Shown: positions 16,871 to 25,596, numbered from the stretch's first letter. The stretch is DNA of 32,088 bases from Candidatus Aenigmatarchaeota archaeon (GCA_023137195.1 JAGLPV010000014.1:1-32088), one strand, 5' to 3'. Numbers and translations are program-made. The notes: generated by a model from the sequence alone, not told the origin.

Positions 16871-17800
16871 ATGGTCATTATAGAAAAGATAAAAAGAAAT
16901 GAAAAAGAATATTATTACATCAGCAAGAATTTCAGAATCAGTAAAAACAAATGGAAAAAAATCAGAAAATATGCAGGAAAAGAAAAACCGGGAAAAACAG
17001 AAATTAAGGAAATGGCATGCCAAATAGAAAAAGAAGCTGAAAAACTCGGATTAATCAAAAAAACAGGAAGATTCAGGTATCTAGAAGATAATGAAGCAGA
17101 AGTTCTGGAAGACTTAAAAGAATCTTATAAAAAATGGTTTGGCAAACTCCCTATTGAAATAAAAGAAAAATATTACGATGATTTTCTAGCAAGATTCACT
17201 TACAACACAAATGCAATAGAAGGAAATACTTTGGGTTTAAGAGATACTAATTTGATTTTGCAGGACAATATCATACCTGCTGATGCCACCACTTACGAAT
17301 ATAATGAGGTCATCAACAGTAGAGAATGCATGACTTTTATTAAATCGCATGAAGGCGAATTAAATAATAGTTTTTTGCTTAAAATCCATAGTATTTTAAC
17401 CAAAAATACAAAAGTAAAAATTATCGGCAAATATAGGACTCATGAGGTAATTATAACGGGTTCTGAGCATATAACGCCTCCTTTTAAAGAAATAGACAGA
17501 TTAATGAAACAATTTTTTGTGTGGTACATAAACAATAAAAATAATTTTCATCCTGTTGAAATAGCATCTCTTATCCACACAAAATTCACAAGAATACATC
17601 CTTTTGGTGATGGCAATGGAAGAACAGCAAGGGTCATCAGCAACTTCATTCTTTTAAAAAAAGGGTATCCTATGTTTTTTATTGAGAACAAAGACAGGAG
17701 AGAATATTATAAAGTACTGGAATTGTCAGACAAAGGAGATGAAAGACCATTTATAAAATTTGTATTTGACATGATTGTGAGTCAAATAAAGATAAGATAA
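16871..17800 (+). CDS. Fic family protein (probable AMPylase), class II type
   Basis: A 309-residue Fic protein, expected to move AMP (or another nucleotide group) from ATP to hydroxyl side chains of target proteins. The catalytic motif IHPFGDGNGRTAR matches H-P-F-x-D-G-N-G-R in full. An inhibitory motif T-x3-E-G is seen upstream in YNTNAIEGN, placing it in class II, where the glutamate holds the enzyme off. The N-terminal ~80 residues are lysine-rich and helical. ATG 16871 is chosen because the TATA element is 26 bases upstream and the right operator arm ends just before it; TTG at 16853 lies inside that arm. No antitoxin-like partner gene is adjacent. Targets unknown. Confidence 0.88.
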   Translation: MVIIEKIKRNEKEYYYISKNFRISKNKWKKIRKYAGKEKPGKTEIKEMACQIEKEAEKLGLIKKTGRFRYLEDNEAEVLEDLKESYKKWFGKLPIEIKEKYYDDFLARFTYNTNAIEGNTLGLRDTNLILQDNIIPADATTYEYNEVINSRECMTFIKSHEGELNNSFLLKIHSILTKNTKVKIIGKYRTHEVIITGSEHITPPFKEIDRLMKQFFVWYINNKNNFHPVEIASLIHTKFTRIHPFGDGNGRTARVISNFILLKKGYPMFFIENKDRREYYKVLELSDKGDERPFIKFVFDMIVSQIKIR

Positions 17801-17850
17801 ATTTTAGATGCTCATTGGTCATAAGAATTAGTATAATCAAAATATCTAAA

Positions 17851-17870
17851 TATATAATGTCCATTATATA
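17851..17870 (+). promoter_or_regulatory. palindromic TATA element of a disrupted gene
   Basis: TATATAATG (17851-17859) and CATTATATA (17862-17870) form a perfect 9-bp inverted repeat around two bases, overlapping a TATA-like run. A start site ~26 bases on would fall at about 17880, exactly where the truncated reading frame begins. Confidence 0.45.
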
Positions 17871-17879
17871 ACAGAAATT

Positions 17880-17942
17880 ATATTAACGACAGAACAAATA
17901 GAAATACTCCTTTCAAGCAAAATCCCTGCTTATCTTACTATG
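17880..17942 (+). pseudogene. 5' remnant of a gene, possibly a pyridoxamine-phosphate-oxidase-like protein
   Basis: Frame 3 from 17880 reads ATA TTA ACG ACA and continues as LTTEQIEILLSSKIPAYLTML. That is the style of the N terminus of PPOX/split-barrel flavin proteins, which often begin 'LTxEQIexLLxxK-PAYLAT'. After that the frame runs into the 3' end of dcd on the other strand and loses sense. The expected ATG is ATA. A TATA element sits at leaderless distance. I read it as the promoter and first ~20 codons of a gene whose remainder is lost; the PPOX identity is tentative. Confidence 0.4.
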
Positions 17943-18518
17943 CTGAACCCCTTTCTGATTCTGGTACTTAGAATTCCTGCTTTTATGCCCATAAGGGACT
18001 TCACATGCAGATGTCATCTGGTACAGAACCAGCTGGCATATTCTCATTCCGGGATACAGCATCACAGGAAATTTCCCTACATTTGCAAGTTCCAATGTGA
18101 TGGTTCCGCAAAATCCGGGGTCAATATAACCGGCCGTAACATGAATCATTATTCCTAATCGTCCAATAGAAGAGCGACCTTCAACAGCGGCAACCAAATC
18201 ATGCGGTATTTCAACATGTTCTTTAATGGTTCCAAGAACAAATTCGCCCGGGTGGATTATGAATGATTTTTTCATCTTGTATTTTGTGGTGTATGTATTT
18301 TCTATGATGCTTGTGCTGTCTGTTTCCCTGCGGTAAAGTTCCTTGTCCTCGTAGTTTTTTGGATCAATTATCGAGTGGTCTGATAATTTAAACACCTGGA
18401 ATTCATCGCCCAGTTTTAAATCAATAGAACTTGGACCCAGTTGTTCCTTGAGGTCAAGCGGTTTGATTACTAAATCTTTTTCAAGCCTTTTTTTTATATC
18501 TCTGTCAGAAAGTATCAT
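17913..18518 (-). CDS. dcd: dCTP deaminase (possibly bifunctional dCTP deaminase/dUTPase)
   Basis: A 201-residue trimeric dUTPase-fold enzyme converting dCTP to dUTP (or directly to dUMP), feeding dTMP synthesis. Signatures: MILSDRDIKKRL at the start, LGPSSIDLKLGDEF, HPGEFVLGTIKEHVEIP, the catalytic block EGRSSIGRLGIMIHVTAGYIDPGFCGTITLELAN, YPGMRICQLV, and the C-terminal KSRNSKYQNQKG lid. TAGYIDPGF is closer to the TAG-IDAGF of methanogen bifunctional enzymes than to TAHRIDPGW of E. coli Dcd, hence the doubt about dUTPase activity. The ~10 residues after QKGVQHSK overlap the opposed gene remnant. Single-gene unit. Confidence 0.92.
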   Translation of the reverse strand: MILSDRDIKKRLEKDLVIKPLDLKEQLGPSSIDLKLGDEFQVFKLSDHSIIDPKNYEDKELYRRETDSTSIIENTYTTKYKMKKSFIIHPGEFVLGTIKEHVEIPHDLVAAVEGRSSIGRLGIMIHVTAGYIDPGFCGTITLELANVGKFPVMLYPGMRICQLVLYQMTSACEVPYGHKSRNSKYQNQKGVQHSKISRDFA

Positions 18519-18645
18519 AGTATCTAATATTTAATTAATCAATAAGCTTTAAAACATTTCAATAAACATAATACCAGAGCAGAATGATTAGATTTAAAAA
18601 TTGCTGATAAATGAAGAGTGACGGGCGATATGACTGCATAAAATT

Positions 18646-19209
18646 ATGTTTTTGAAACTTAATTCAAAGGAAAAAAGATTGTATGGCGTTCTTTTGTTTT
18701 TGGTAAAATTTTTCCTGTTGTCTCTGGTTCTTCACTTTTTAATCTGGCTGAATATAGACATGACAGGTATCCAGAACTTTGTTGCACAAAGCATTCATCT
18801 TATTCTTACTATTACAGGATTTTCGATAACAAAAACAGGCGTATTCTTCATATTAAAGGATTCTACGGGAACTTTGTTTGCGGAAATCACCCGAGATTGC
18901 ATTGCGTGGAAATCTATTTTGGCGTATGTCTGCCTTATTTTTGCGACAGAAGTTAAGGCAAAAAAGAAAAAAAGAAAACAAAAGAAAACATTTTTTGAAT
19001 CATTGGAAGGATATAAAAAAGTCAGGGCGATGTTGATTGGCAGTGCGATAATATTTTTTGCGAATATTGTCCGGCTTGTAACAACATTTGCTTTTGTTCA
19101 TATCTATGGAATAAAGTATTTTGATTTTATTCATAATATTTTATGGCAGGGAGGGATGATGATTTTGATAATTGCTTTGTGGGATTTTATGAGAAGGAAG
19201 TATTTGTGA
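18646..19209 (+). CDS. exosortase/archaeosortase family membrane protein
   Basis: A 187-residue integral membrane protein with about five hydrophobic helices. The three catalytic residues of the exosortase/archaeosortase fold are in order and context: C85 (EITRDCIAWKSI), R143 (FANIVRLVTTF) and H163 (DFIHNILWQGG). In archaea these enzymes recognise C-terminal tripartite signals (motif, helix, basic tail) on surface proteins and cleave or lipid-anchor them. The loop between helices 3 and 4 (TEVKAKKKKRKQKK) is strongly basic and probably cytoplasmic. The start is uncertain: no Shine-Dalgarno site, and a TATA-like GATTTAAAAA at ~18591 is about 50 bases upstream. It ends convergently with the epimerase, 36 bases apart. 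No clear substrate with a terminal sorting signal is in the window. Confidence 0.8.
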   Translation: MFLKLNSKEKRLYGVLLFLVKFFLLSLVLHFLIWLNIDMTGIQNFVAQSIHLILTITGFSITKTGVFFILKDSTGTLFAEITRDCIAWKSILAYVCLIFATEVKAKKKKRKQKKTFFESLEGYKKVRAMLIGSAIIFFANIVRLVTTFAFVHIYGIKYFDFIHNILWQGGMMILIIALWDFMRRKYL

Positions 19210-19245
19210 GCGATTTTTTCTTTAATGGTTTTAATGCCCCTTGGT

Positions 19246-20175
19246 TCATTTAATCAAATATTGCGCAGTGAGTTTTACTGCTTCATTACTACTATATTTT
19301 GGTCTCCAGCCATATTTTTTTAATGCAGAAATGTCCAATATCATTTTCGGGACATCTCCTTTCCAGCCACCGGAGCCACCAGTATAAGTATATTTAGGAG
19401 ATAAAGACATAACACCAGAAACGATATCTGCTATCTTTGTTGTCGTTGTCCATTCTTTTGTGCCGACATTGAATATATTTACCTTTTCTTTTGAGTTTTG
19501 GACTACGTGAATCATTGCTTCAATACAATCAGAGACATGTATGTATGATTTTGCCTGTTTGCCGTCGCCTAAAATTTCCATTTGGTTTGGGTTTTTCTTT
19601 AATTTGTTTACAAAGTCATAAATCACGCCGTGTGTTGAATTTGGTCCGACAACATTTGCAAATCTGAAAATATATGTTTTGAATGAAAACATGGATGCAT
19701 AAGCGCAAATCATCGCTTCTGATGATAGTTTTGTTGCCCCGTAAATTGATATAGGTTTTAGGGGTCCGTAATCTTCTTTTGTCGGTATTGTTTTTGCGAT
19801 TCCATAAATGGTTGAAGTGGATGAAAATATAAATTCTTTTATTTTATGTTTTTTTACCTGATTCAAAACATTGTTTGTTGCGGTCGTGTTCTGGGCAAAT
19901 ACGTTGTTGATGTTTGTTGCGCTTGTCCTGACATTCGGGTCTGCTGAAAGATGCCATACCTGTTCTGTTCCGGAGAAATAGTCGTCAAGATTGTCTTTTA
20001 ACAAATCTATTTTTTTGAAATCTACATTTGGCTGTTTTAACTCTTCTTCAATGAACTCCAGTTTTCCTGAAGATAAGTTGTCGATGACAAGGATTTCATT
20101 GTCTTTGTTTTGGGCAAGTTTCTTTACAAGATTGGAGCCGATAAATCCTGCCCCGCCGGTTATTATTATTTTCAT
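19246..20175 (-). CDS. NAD-dependent sugar-nucleotide epimerase (UDP-glucose 4-epimerase-like)
   Basis: A 309-residue extended short-chain dehydrogenase. The Rossmann motif GGAGFIGSNL (residues 7-16) binds NAD; VIDNLSSGK follows the second strand. The catalytic SSTSTIYG and Y-G-A-T-K (ISIYGATK) are intact. FRFANVVGPNSTHGVIYDFV is typical of GalE-like enzymes. It interconverts UDP-hexose epimers for glycan or S-layer glycosylation. GalE itself and UDP-GlcNAc or UDP-glucuronate epimerases cannot be separated from sequence alone. Leaderless: a TATA element (20195-20205) lies 25 bases before the ATG. It is divergent from the giant surface glycoprotein gene, whose many N-x-S/T sites would need sugar donors. 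Confidence 0.85.
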   Translation of the reverse strand: MKIIITGGAGFIGSNLVKKLAQNKDNEILVIDNLSSGKLEFIEEELKQPNVDFKKIDLLKDNLDDYFSGTEQVWHLSADPNVRTSATNINNVFAQNTTATNNVLNQVKKHKIKEFIFSSTSTIYGIAKTIPTKEDYGPLKPISIYGATKLSSEAMICAYASMFSFKTYIFRFANVVGPNSTHGVIYDFVNKLKKNPNQMEILGDGKQAKSYIHVSDCIEAMIHVVQNSKEKVNIFNVGTKEWTTTTKIADIVSGVMSLSPKYTYTGGSGGWKGDVPKMILDISALKKYGWRPKYSSNEAVKLTAQYLIK

Positions 20176-20194
20176 TATATGCGAAGTGCGTATT

Positions 20195-20205
20195 AATTAT
20201 ATAAT
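20195..20205 (-). promoter_or_regulatory. TATA box of the epimerase gene
   Basis: ATTATATAATT on the minus strand, centred about 25 bases from the ATG at 20175. Confidence 0.5.
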
Positions 20206-20323
20206 GCTTTGGATTGGCTCTTTAAAAAATCTTGTTGATACCATATTCAATAATTGTAGAAAGAATAACAGAGCTCACAGAGGCAGAAGAAAGGCATATT
20301 AACAGAAGGAAAATACATAGTTA

Positions 20324-20333
20324 AGTATATAAA
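20324..20333 (+). promoter_or_regulatory. TATA box of the giant surface-protein gene
   Basis: AGTATATAAA is centred about 27 bases from the ATG at 20356, giving a leaderless transcript. Confidence 0.5.
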
Positions 20334-20355
20334 TTTACTTTTATATTTATACATT

Positions 20356-23300
20356 ATGTTTTTTGGAAAGATAAACAGTGTTCTTTTTCCCATCTTATTA
20401 TTTTTCTCTATTGCATATTTTGCATTTGCAATTCCATCAATTACATTTATTCCTCCTACTTTAAATGATTCTGTCACAACTCAATCAGACTGGGTTTATG
20501 TGAACATTACTTCCAGCGAATCTCTGTCTGCTGCTTTTGTGGAATGGGGTAGTTCATTAGGATTTACAAATTTTACGATGTCAAATACCAGCTTAACAAA
20601 TTTCTATAGGAACATCACAAATCTTACGGACGGGATGTATAATTATTCTATTTGGGCGCAGAATACGACAGGAGACTGGAATCAGACAGAGAGGAGATAT
20701 GTTACTGTTGATAATATTCCGCCTTATAATATATCTGCTTGCCAGGAATTAACTATAGAAAACGGAAGTTATATTCTGGTGCAGAATGTTTCGTCTTCAG
20801 GGACTTGTTTTACAATAAAGGCAAACAATATTACTTTGGATGGTGCAGGATACACCATAAACTATTCTATGTCGTCAATAGGTTATGCTGTAAACAATTC
20901 TTTAGGATATAATTTTACAGTAATAAAGAATATGGATATTGTGCAGGGCTCGACAAGTTCGTACTCTTATGCCATTTGTTTTAATATGTCTTCAAATGGG
21001 GATATTTTGGATAATACGATTGCGACATTAGGTAGTACCAGTCCCGGCGTTATATTGGATGCATCCGGTGCAAACACAATTTCTAACAATACAATTACGA
21101 CATTCGGAGAATATGGTTATGGCATTTATTTTGATTCATCTAACACAAACAATATTTCAAATAACACAATCACAACATCTAGTTCAAATAGTTATGGCAT
21201 TTATGGTGCTTCTTCTAATAATAATATACTTTCAAGCAACACAATCACAACATCTAGTTCAAATAGTTATGGCATTTATAGTGCTTCTTCTAATAATAAT
21301 ACACTTACAAGCAACACAATCACAACATCTAGTTCAAATAGTAATGGCATTTATTTGCGTTCCTATAGTAATTCAAATACACTTTCAAGCAACACAATCA
21401 CAACATCCGGTTCATTCGGCAATGGCATTTTGCTTAATATATACAGCAATTCAAATACACTTTCAAGCAACACAATCACAACATCCGGTTGGCATGGTGA
21501 TGGAATTTATACTGCTGATTCCAGTTATAATACACTTTCAAATAATACAATTACAATAGGGGGCTTAGAAAGTAAGGGCATTCATTCATATTCTTCTATT
21601 ACAAATAACATTTCAAATAACACAATCACAACATTTGGTTCATATGGTTATGGCATTTATTTTGATTCATCTAACACAAACAATATTTTATACAACACAA
21701 TCACAACATCTGGTCATAATGGCAATGGCATTCTTTTTACTTCATCCAACAACTCTATTTTTTGGAACAACACAATAAATACATCTGGTTCAAGTGGTCA
21801 TGGCATTTATTTTGATTCATCTAACACAAACAATATTTCATACAACACAATCACAACATCTAATTCAAGTAGTTCTGGTATTTATTTGGAATCCCATAGC
21901 AATTCAAATGTGCTTTCGAACAATAGGATTACAACAGCAAATTCCTATGCACATGGTATTATTTTATGGTCATCTTCATTAAACAGTATTGCTGGTGGAT
22001 CAATTGTTCTAACGACGAACACGGAGAATATGGAGTATATTTTAATGAATGCAGGAGCTACAAATAATTTTACAAATACAAACTTTACAACAACAAGAAA
22101 AATTTACTTATTAGATAATATATCTTGGTTCAATTACAACAATGAAACCAACGGGAATATCTGGCTGAAGACAAAGGCATCTGCATCTGTCGTGCTTTCA
22201 AGAACTCTCATAAATTGGTCCAACACCACAATGCAATGGAATGATACAAACTCAACAGACAGCGGGATAATTACAACATACAACATCACCGGGTTGAAAA
22301 CAAATACAACATATAATGTGTTTAATTCTTCTAAAGGAATCCAGACTAATTCCCATGTATTGGCAACTGATGCAAATGGTAATCTTCCGTCTTTTACGAT
22401 TGCGCTTAATAACAATACAGAGCTTATTGTTACTTTAGATACATTAGCACCCGAAATTACAATAAATTCTCCAGTAAATGCAAGTTCTATTGAGATAATA
22501 GATGCAACCAGCACAACATTAACAATTACAACAAATGAGGAGGCAACATGCAGATATTATACAAATTCAACATTTGATTATGTGAATGGGACAGATTTTA
22601 CTTCTACTGGTGGAACAGTGCATACACAGAGTTATGGCGGTTTATCTGACGGGCAATCATATTCCTTGTATTATAAATGCAACGATACTACAGGGAATGC
22701 AAATAATGCATCAAAGCATCATTATTTTATTGTGGAGCTTACAACATCGCCTCCTCCGGCTACATCTTCATCAAGTAGTAGTTCATCTTCCGGTGGTGGA
22801 GTACCCACCACAGAAGAAACAAAAATAGTTAGTTTGATTGAGAATGTTTTTAAGAAAATAGATTTTGATTCGTCAAAGAATTTCATAAAGGAAATACAGA
22901 TAAAGGCAAATAAGAAAAAAACAAATATGGTGATTTCAGTCAATAAATATTCTGTTAAGCCATACAAAGTTACTGTGCCAAAAATACGCAATGTATACAG
23001 ATATCTTCAGATAACACATGATGGTCTTAATAATAGTGAAATAGATGAAGTTAAGATTACTTTTGCTGTGGAAAAATCCTGGATGACAAAAAATAATGAA
23101 TCTAAAAATGATGTAATTTTATTAAGGTATAATGATGCACTCTGGGAAGATTTAGATACAGAGTATTATAATTCAGTTGATAATTATTCTTATTTTACGG
23201 CAAAATCGGAAGGAATGAGTTATTTTTCTATTGGAACAAAAACAAAAGAGGACAATAATAATTCCGGTGTTTCTGAGGTAGATAACAATAGTGAATTGTT

Positions 23301-24003
23301 GGGAGAAAACGTATCTTCGTATGATTATGTAGATGATGAAAAGTTGTTATCTGAAATAAATGATATGATTGAAGAAATGAAGTTGGCACTATCTGAAGCG
23401 GAAAAGACAAAAAATATTACTTATGTTCAACAGAAATTTCAAGAGGGAATTCGATTATATGAAGAAGGACAGTATGACGAGGCAAGAGTGTTGATACTGG
23501 AAGCAAAATCTTTGCTTGATTCTGCACCGCTTAAAACTGTTCGTAGAGGAATAATATACTACGGGATTATGTTATTTATGTTGCTAATTGGTATGGTTGG
23601 CATAGGGGGAATCATATATATGAATAAAGACAAGTTGTTGGAATTATTCAATAAGAAGGAAAGATATGTTGCAGAGCAAAGCGAAAGGAAGGAAGAGCTA
23701 AATAATGTTGCGGATATTGTGAAAGTAAAAGAACACCCTCTTGCTACAGAAACCATCGGGAGGAGAGCAAACCAGAAATATATTGTGCTGTTAAATGAAA
23801 AAATGAATGGACTTATAGAAAGGGTAGGATTATTAAAAAGAGACAATAAAACTACATTGGGTCTAAAAGAAAATATGGTTAGTGTAGTGGAGGAAGTAGA
23901 GTTGGCCAAATTTCTTGTCAGGAATAATTCGGATGAAGCTCTTGCGCAAATAAAAAAGGCAAATGCTCTTATTAATCAGATTTCTGAAAATTTGATGGAT
24001 TGA
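20356..24003 (+). CDS. giant parallel beta-helix surface protein with PGF-pre-PGF domain, membrane helix and cytoplasmic tail
   Basis: 1215 residues. A signal peptide (KINSVLFPILLFFSIAYFAFA) is followed by an Ig/FN3-like domain (~30-130). A right-handed beta-helix (NosD/PbH1-like) spans ~150-540, with ~25-residue coils such as NTITTSSSNSYGIY repeated over a dozen times. A second Ig-like domain has Cys pairs (LDTLAPEITINSPVNAS). Then comes a Ser/Gly hinge and a PGF-pre-PGF domain (SVKPYKVTVP, NVYRYLQITH, DVILLRYNDALWEDLDTE, YFTAKSEGMSYFSIG). A helical stalk (~1000-1065) follows, one transmembrane helix (~1066-1088) and a 127-residue charged cytoplasmic domain. N-x-S/T sites are very frequent, indicating heavy N-glycosylation. 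The long tail after the helix rules out a normal sortase-processed C terminus. Repeats are near-identical in DNA, indicating recent expansion. Confidence 0.85.
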   Translation: MFFGKINSVLFPILLFFSIAYFAFAIPSITFIPPTLNDSVTTQSDWVYVNITSSESLSAAFVEWGSSLGFTNFTMSNTSLTNFYRNITNLTDGMYNYSIWAQNTTGDWNQTERRYVTVDNIPPYNISACQELTIENGSYILVQNVSSSGTCFTIKANNITLDGAGYTINYSMSSIGYAVNNSLGYNFTVIKNMDIVQGSTSSYSYAICFNMSSNGDILDNTIATLGSTSPGVILDASGANTISNNTITTFGEYGYGIYFDSSNTNNISNNTITTSSSNSYGIYGASSNNNILSSNTITTSSSNSYGIYSASSNNNTLTSNTITTSSSNSNGIYLRSYSNSNTLSSNTITTSGSFGNGILLNIYSNSNTLSSNTITTSGWHGDGIYTADSSYNTLSNNTITIGGLESKGIHSYSSITNNISNNTITTFGSYGYGIYFDSSNTNNILYNTITTSGHNGNGILFTSSNNSIFWNNTINTSGSSGHGIYFDSSNTNNISYNTITTSNSSSSGIYLESHSNSNVLSNNRITTANSYAHGIILWSSSLNSIAGGSIVLTTNTENMEYILMNAGATNNFTNTNFTTTRKIYLLDNISWFNYNNETNGNIWLKTKASASVVLSRTLINWSNTTMQWNDTNSTDSGIITTYNITGLKTNTTYNVFNSSKGIQTNSHVLATDANGNLPSFTIALNNNTELIVTLDTLAPEITINSPVNASSIEIIDATSTTLTITTNEEATCRYYTNSTFDYVNGTDFTSTGGTVHTQSYGGLSDGQSYSLYYKCNDTTGNANNASKHHYFIVELTTSPPPATSSSSSSSSSGGGVPTTEETKIVSLIENVFKKIDFDSSKNFIKEIQIKANKKKTNMVISVNKYSVKPYKVTVPKIRNVYRYLQITHDGLNNSEIDEVKITFAVEKSWMTKNNESKNDVILLRYNDALWEDLDTEYYNSVDNYSYFTAKSEGMSYFSIGTKTKEDNNNSGVSEVDNNSELLGENVSSYDYVDDEKLLSEINDMIEEMKLALSEAEKTKNITYVQQKFQEGIRLYEEGQYDEARVLILEAKSLLDSAPLKTVRRGIIYYGIMLFMLLIGMVGIGGIIYMNKDKLLELFNKKERYVAEQSERKEELNNVADIVKVKEHPLATETIGRRANQKYIVLLNEKMNGLIERVGLLKRDNKTTLGLKENMVSVVEEVELAKFLVRNNSDEALAQIKKANALINQISENLMD
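21100..21900 (+). repeat. tandem ~75-bp coding repeats of the beta-helix
   Basis: The words AACACAATCACAACATC and GGCATTTATTTTGATTC recur at roughly 75-base spacing. A block beginning GGCATTTATTTTGATTCATC occurs almost unchanged near 21121, 21655 and 21802. The repeats stay in frame, so they are protein coils rather than a CRISPR or intergenic array. Confidence 0.8.
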
Positions 24004-24015
24004 TTTAAAGGGAAG

Positions 24016-24027
24016 TTTATATATTTT
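24016..24027 (+). promoter_or_regulatory. TATA box of the DUF6141-like gene
   Basis: TTTATATATTTT, centred about 23 bases from ATG 24044, gives a leaderless transcript independent of the surface-protein gene. Confidence 0.5.
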
Positions 24028-24043
24028 ATTTGCTCTTGTAACT

Positions 24044-24562
24044 ATGTCATCAGGAAAAAATAACATTACATTTCATGAAGAACAGCAATTTAGGGAATCA
24101 TGGGTGTGGATTATCATTAGTATTCCAACACTTATCCTGTGGTATATTACTATTCAACAACTAATTTTCGGCAATCCAGTTGGTAATAATCCCGGATCAG
24201 ACACGATGATATTTGTATTCTGGGTTTTATTTGGAATACTCCTTCCACTGTTTTTTTACAGGCTTAAACTTATAACAGAAGTACGGGACGAGGGACTTTA
24301 TGTTCGTTTTGTTCCTTTTCATTTTTCTTTTGTAAAAATATCGCTGGATGATTTGAAAAAATGTTATGTTCGTACGTATGATCCTATTGGAGAGTATGGT
24401 GGATGGGGCATACGGTGCGGATTGTTTGGACATGGCAAAGCATATAATGTAAGTGGCGATGAGGGAGTGCAGTTGGAATATAATGGTGGGAAAAGATTAT
24501 TGATTGGGTCGCAGAAAGCACAGCAACTTAAAAGTGCGATTGATTTGTGTGAGGGAAAGTAG
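24044..24562 (+). CDS. DUF6141-like two-helix membrane protein
   Basis: 172 residues. An N-terminal FHEEQQFRESWVWIII is followed by two transmembrane helices (about 22-42 and 56-74). A soluble PH-like beta domain (about 78-168) ends in GVQLEYNGGKRLLIGSQKAQQL. The combination FRE-x-W-W, TEVRDEGLYVRFVPFH, EYGGWGIR and YNVSGDEGVQLE is characteristic of DUF6141. Function is unknown; the beta domain resembles the membrane-anchored PH-like group. It ends 11 bases from the convergent rtcA stop. Confidence 0.75.
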   Translation: MSSGKNNITFHEEQQFRESWVWIIISIPTLILWYITIQQLIFGNPVGNNPGSDTMIFVFWVLFGILLPLFFYRLKLITEVRDEGLYVRFVPFHFSFVKISLDDLKKCYVRTYDPIGEYGGWGIRCGLFGHGKAYNVSGDEGVQLEYNGGKRLLIGSQKAQQLKSAIDLCEGK

Positions 24563-24573
24563 TTTTTGGAAGT

Positions 24574-25596
24574 TCAATTACAGGTGCTGATTGTCTTGTT
24601 TTTTTTATTTATGATGAAGTTAACATCTATAAATTTTTTTACGACCCATATATTGGTTTCGGTGTGCTTTGTTATTTGTGATGTTTGAATGGTTCCTCCT
24701 CTAATTGCAAGAAACGGTATTAGTTGGTCGCATAAGTGCTTGTCGACGCAGGCTTTTGTCTTGTATTCTTCAATCATTTCAAGAGCGGCTTCTTTGCCGA
24801 CGGATTCAGCTTTTTTGCCTATGTCTCCGATGGATGAGGTTCCGAGAAACATGTCGTTATTTGTCCATAAGGTAATTCCTGTGCCTGTTGAAAAGGAATC
24901 TTTGTATGTGCTTTCAATGGATATACTTCCAAAAAGATTTGAGTTTTGGAGTATGTTTTTCGCAGATTCTGTCTGTCTTGATGCTACCGCTTTATTTTCA
25001 AGGTTTGAAGATGCAATGCTTAAGCCCAGAATATTCTCTTTTTCCTTGAAGGAAGTAAATATGGCTTTTTGTGGTTTAGGGGGTTGTATTTGTAGGCATA
25101 CCAGACTGCATCCTTTCGGGTAAAAGCCATGGCGCAATATGTTAATATTTATATTGTATCCTAATTTAGATATTGCTTTGGTAAAAGTAGTTTGGATGTA
25201 AGTGAGTGGCGGAGCCCACTTTCCGAAAGTAGCTCCTCCTTTAATTTCAATCTCTATTTTTTTGTCAATTTTGGAAGTGGCTATTATGAGCGTTTGTAGA
25301 ACCAGACCTACAGATCCCGCGGTCGGTATATTTACTTTGATATTCTTTGCGTTCCAATGTCTGCCGGGGGAGAACTCTATTGTTTTAGATCCTGTGAAAA
25401 TGCCTTTGGTCTTTGCCGAACACAGGTCTGCGACTGCGTTTATTGCAGAGACATGCTGGAATGAAAGCCCCGGGTTTGACCTTTTGGCGCGGATGTTTTC
25501 AATTTTTATGTCTTTTTCCATGAGTGCGGAAAGGGCGACAGCTGTCCGGACAATCTGTCCTCCGCCTTCATGATATGAACCGTCAATTACAATCAT
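24574..25596 (-). CDS. rtcA: RNA 3'-terminal phosphate cyclase
   Basis: At 340 residues, the usual length. It uses ATP to convert RNA 3'-phosphate ends to 2',3'-cyclic phosphate through an RNA-adenylate. Signatures: MIVIDGSYHEGGGQIVRTAVALSAL at the N terminus, IRAKRSNPGLSFQHVSAI, GSVGLVLQTLI, HGFYPKG and IASSNLENKAVASRQTESA. The AMP-accepting histidine is H311 in SQITKHTETNIWVVKKF, matching the E. coli nucleophile position. Archaea use it in RNA processing and repair. No rtcB or regulator lies next to it. A TATA-like TTTTTTATTTA is about 25 bases upstream of the ATG. Confidence 0.94.
   Translation of the reverse strand: MIVIDGSYHEGGGQIVRTAVALSALMEKDIKIENIRAKRSNPGLSFQHVSAINAVADLCSAKTKGIFTGSKTIEFSPGRHWNAKNIKVNIPTAGSVGLVLQTLIIATSKIDKKIEIEIKGGATFGKWAPPLTYIQTTFTKAISKLGYNININILRHGFYPKGCSLVCLQIQPPKPQKAIFTSFKEKENILGLSIASSNLENKAVASRQTESAKNILQNSNLFGSISIESTYKDSFSTGTGITLWTNNDMFLGTSSIGDIGKKAESVGKEAALEMIEEYKTKACVDKHLCDQLIPFLAIRGGTIQTSQITKHTETNIWVVKKFIDVNFIINKKNKTISTCN

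Noticed and set aside
21100-21900. CRISPR-like periodic repeats
   Set aside because: The spacing keeps the reading frame, the intervening sequences are also similar, and no cas genes are nearby. They are protein-coding coils.
21059-21982. Plus-strand second-frame ORFs rich in MAFILIH-like repeats
   Set aside because: They are frame shadows of the in-frame beta-helix repeats, whose signal peptide, domains and membrane helix all lie in the other frame.
20356-24003. The giant beta-helix protein as substrate of the nearby archaeosortase-like enzyme
   Set aside because: The transmembrane helix is followed by 127 residues, whereas sorting signals end in a short basic tail. Proximity alone is not enough.
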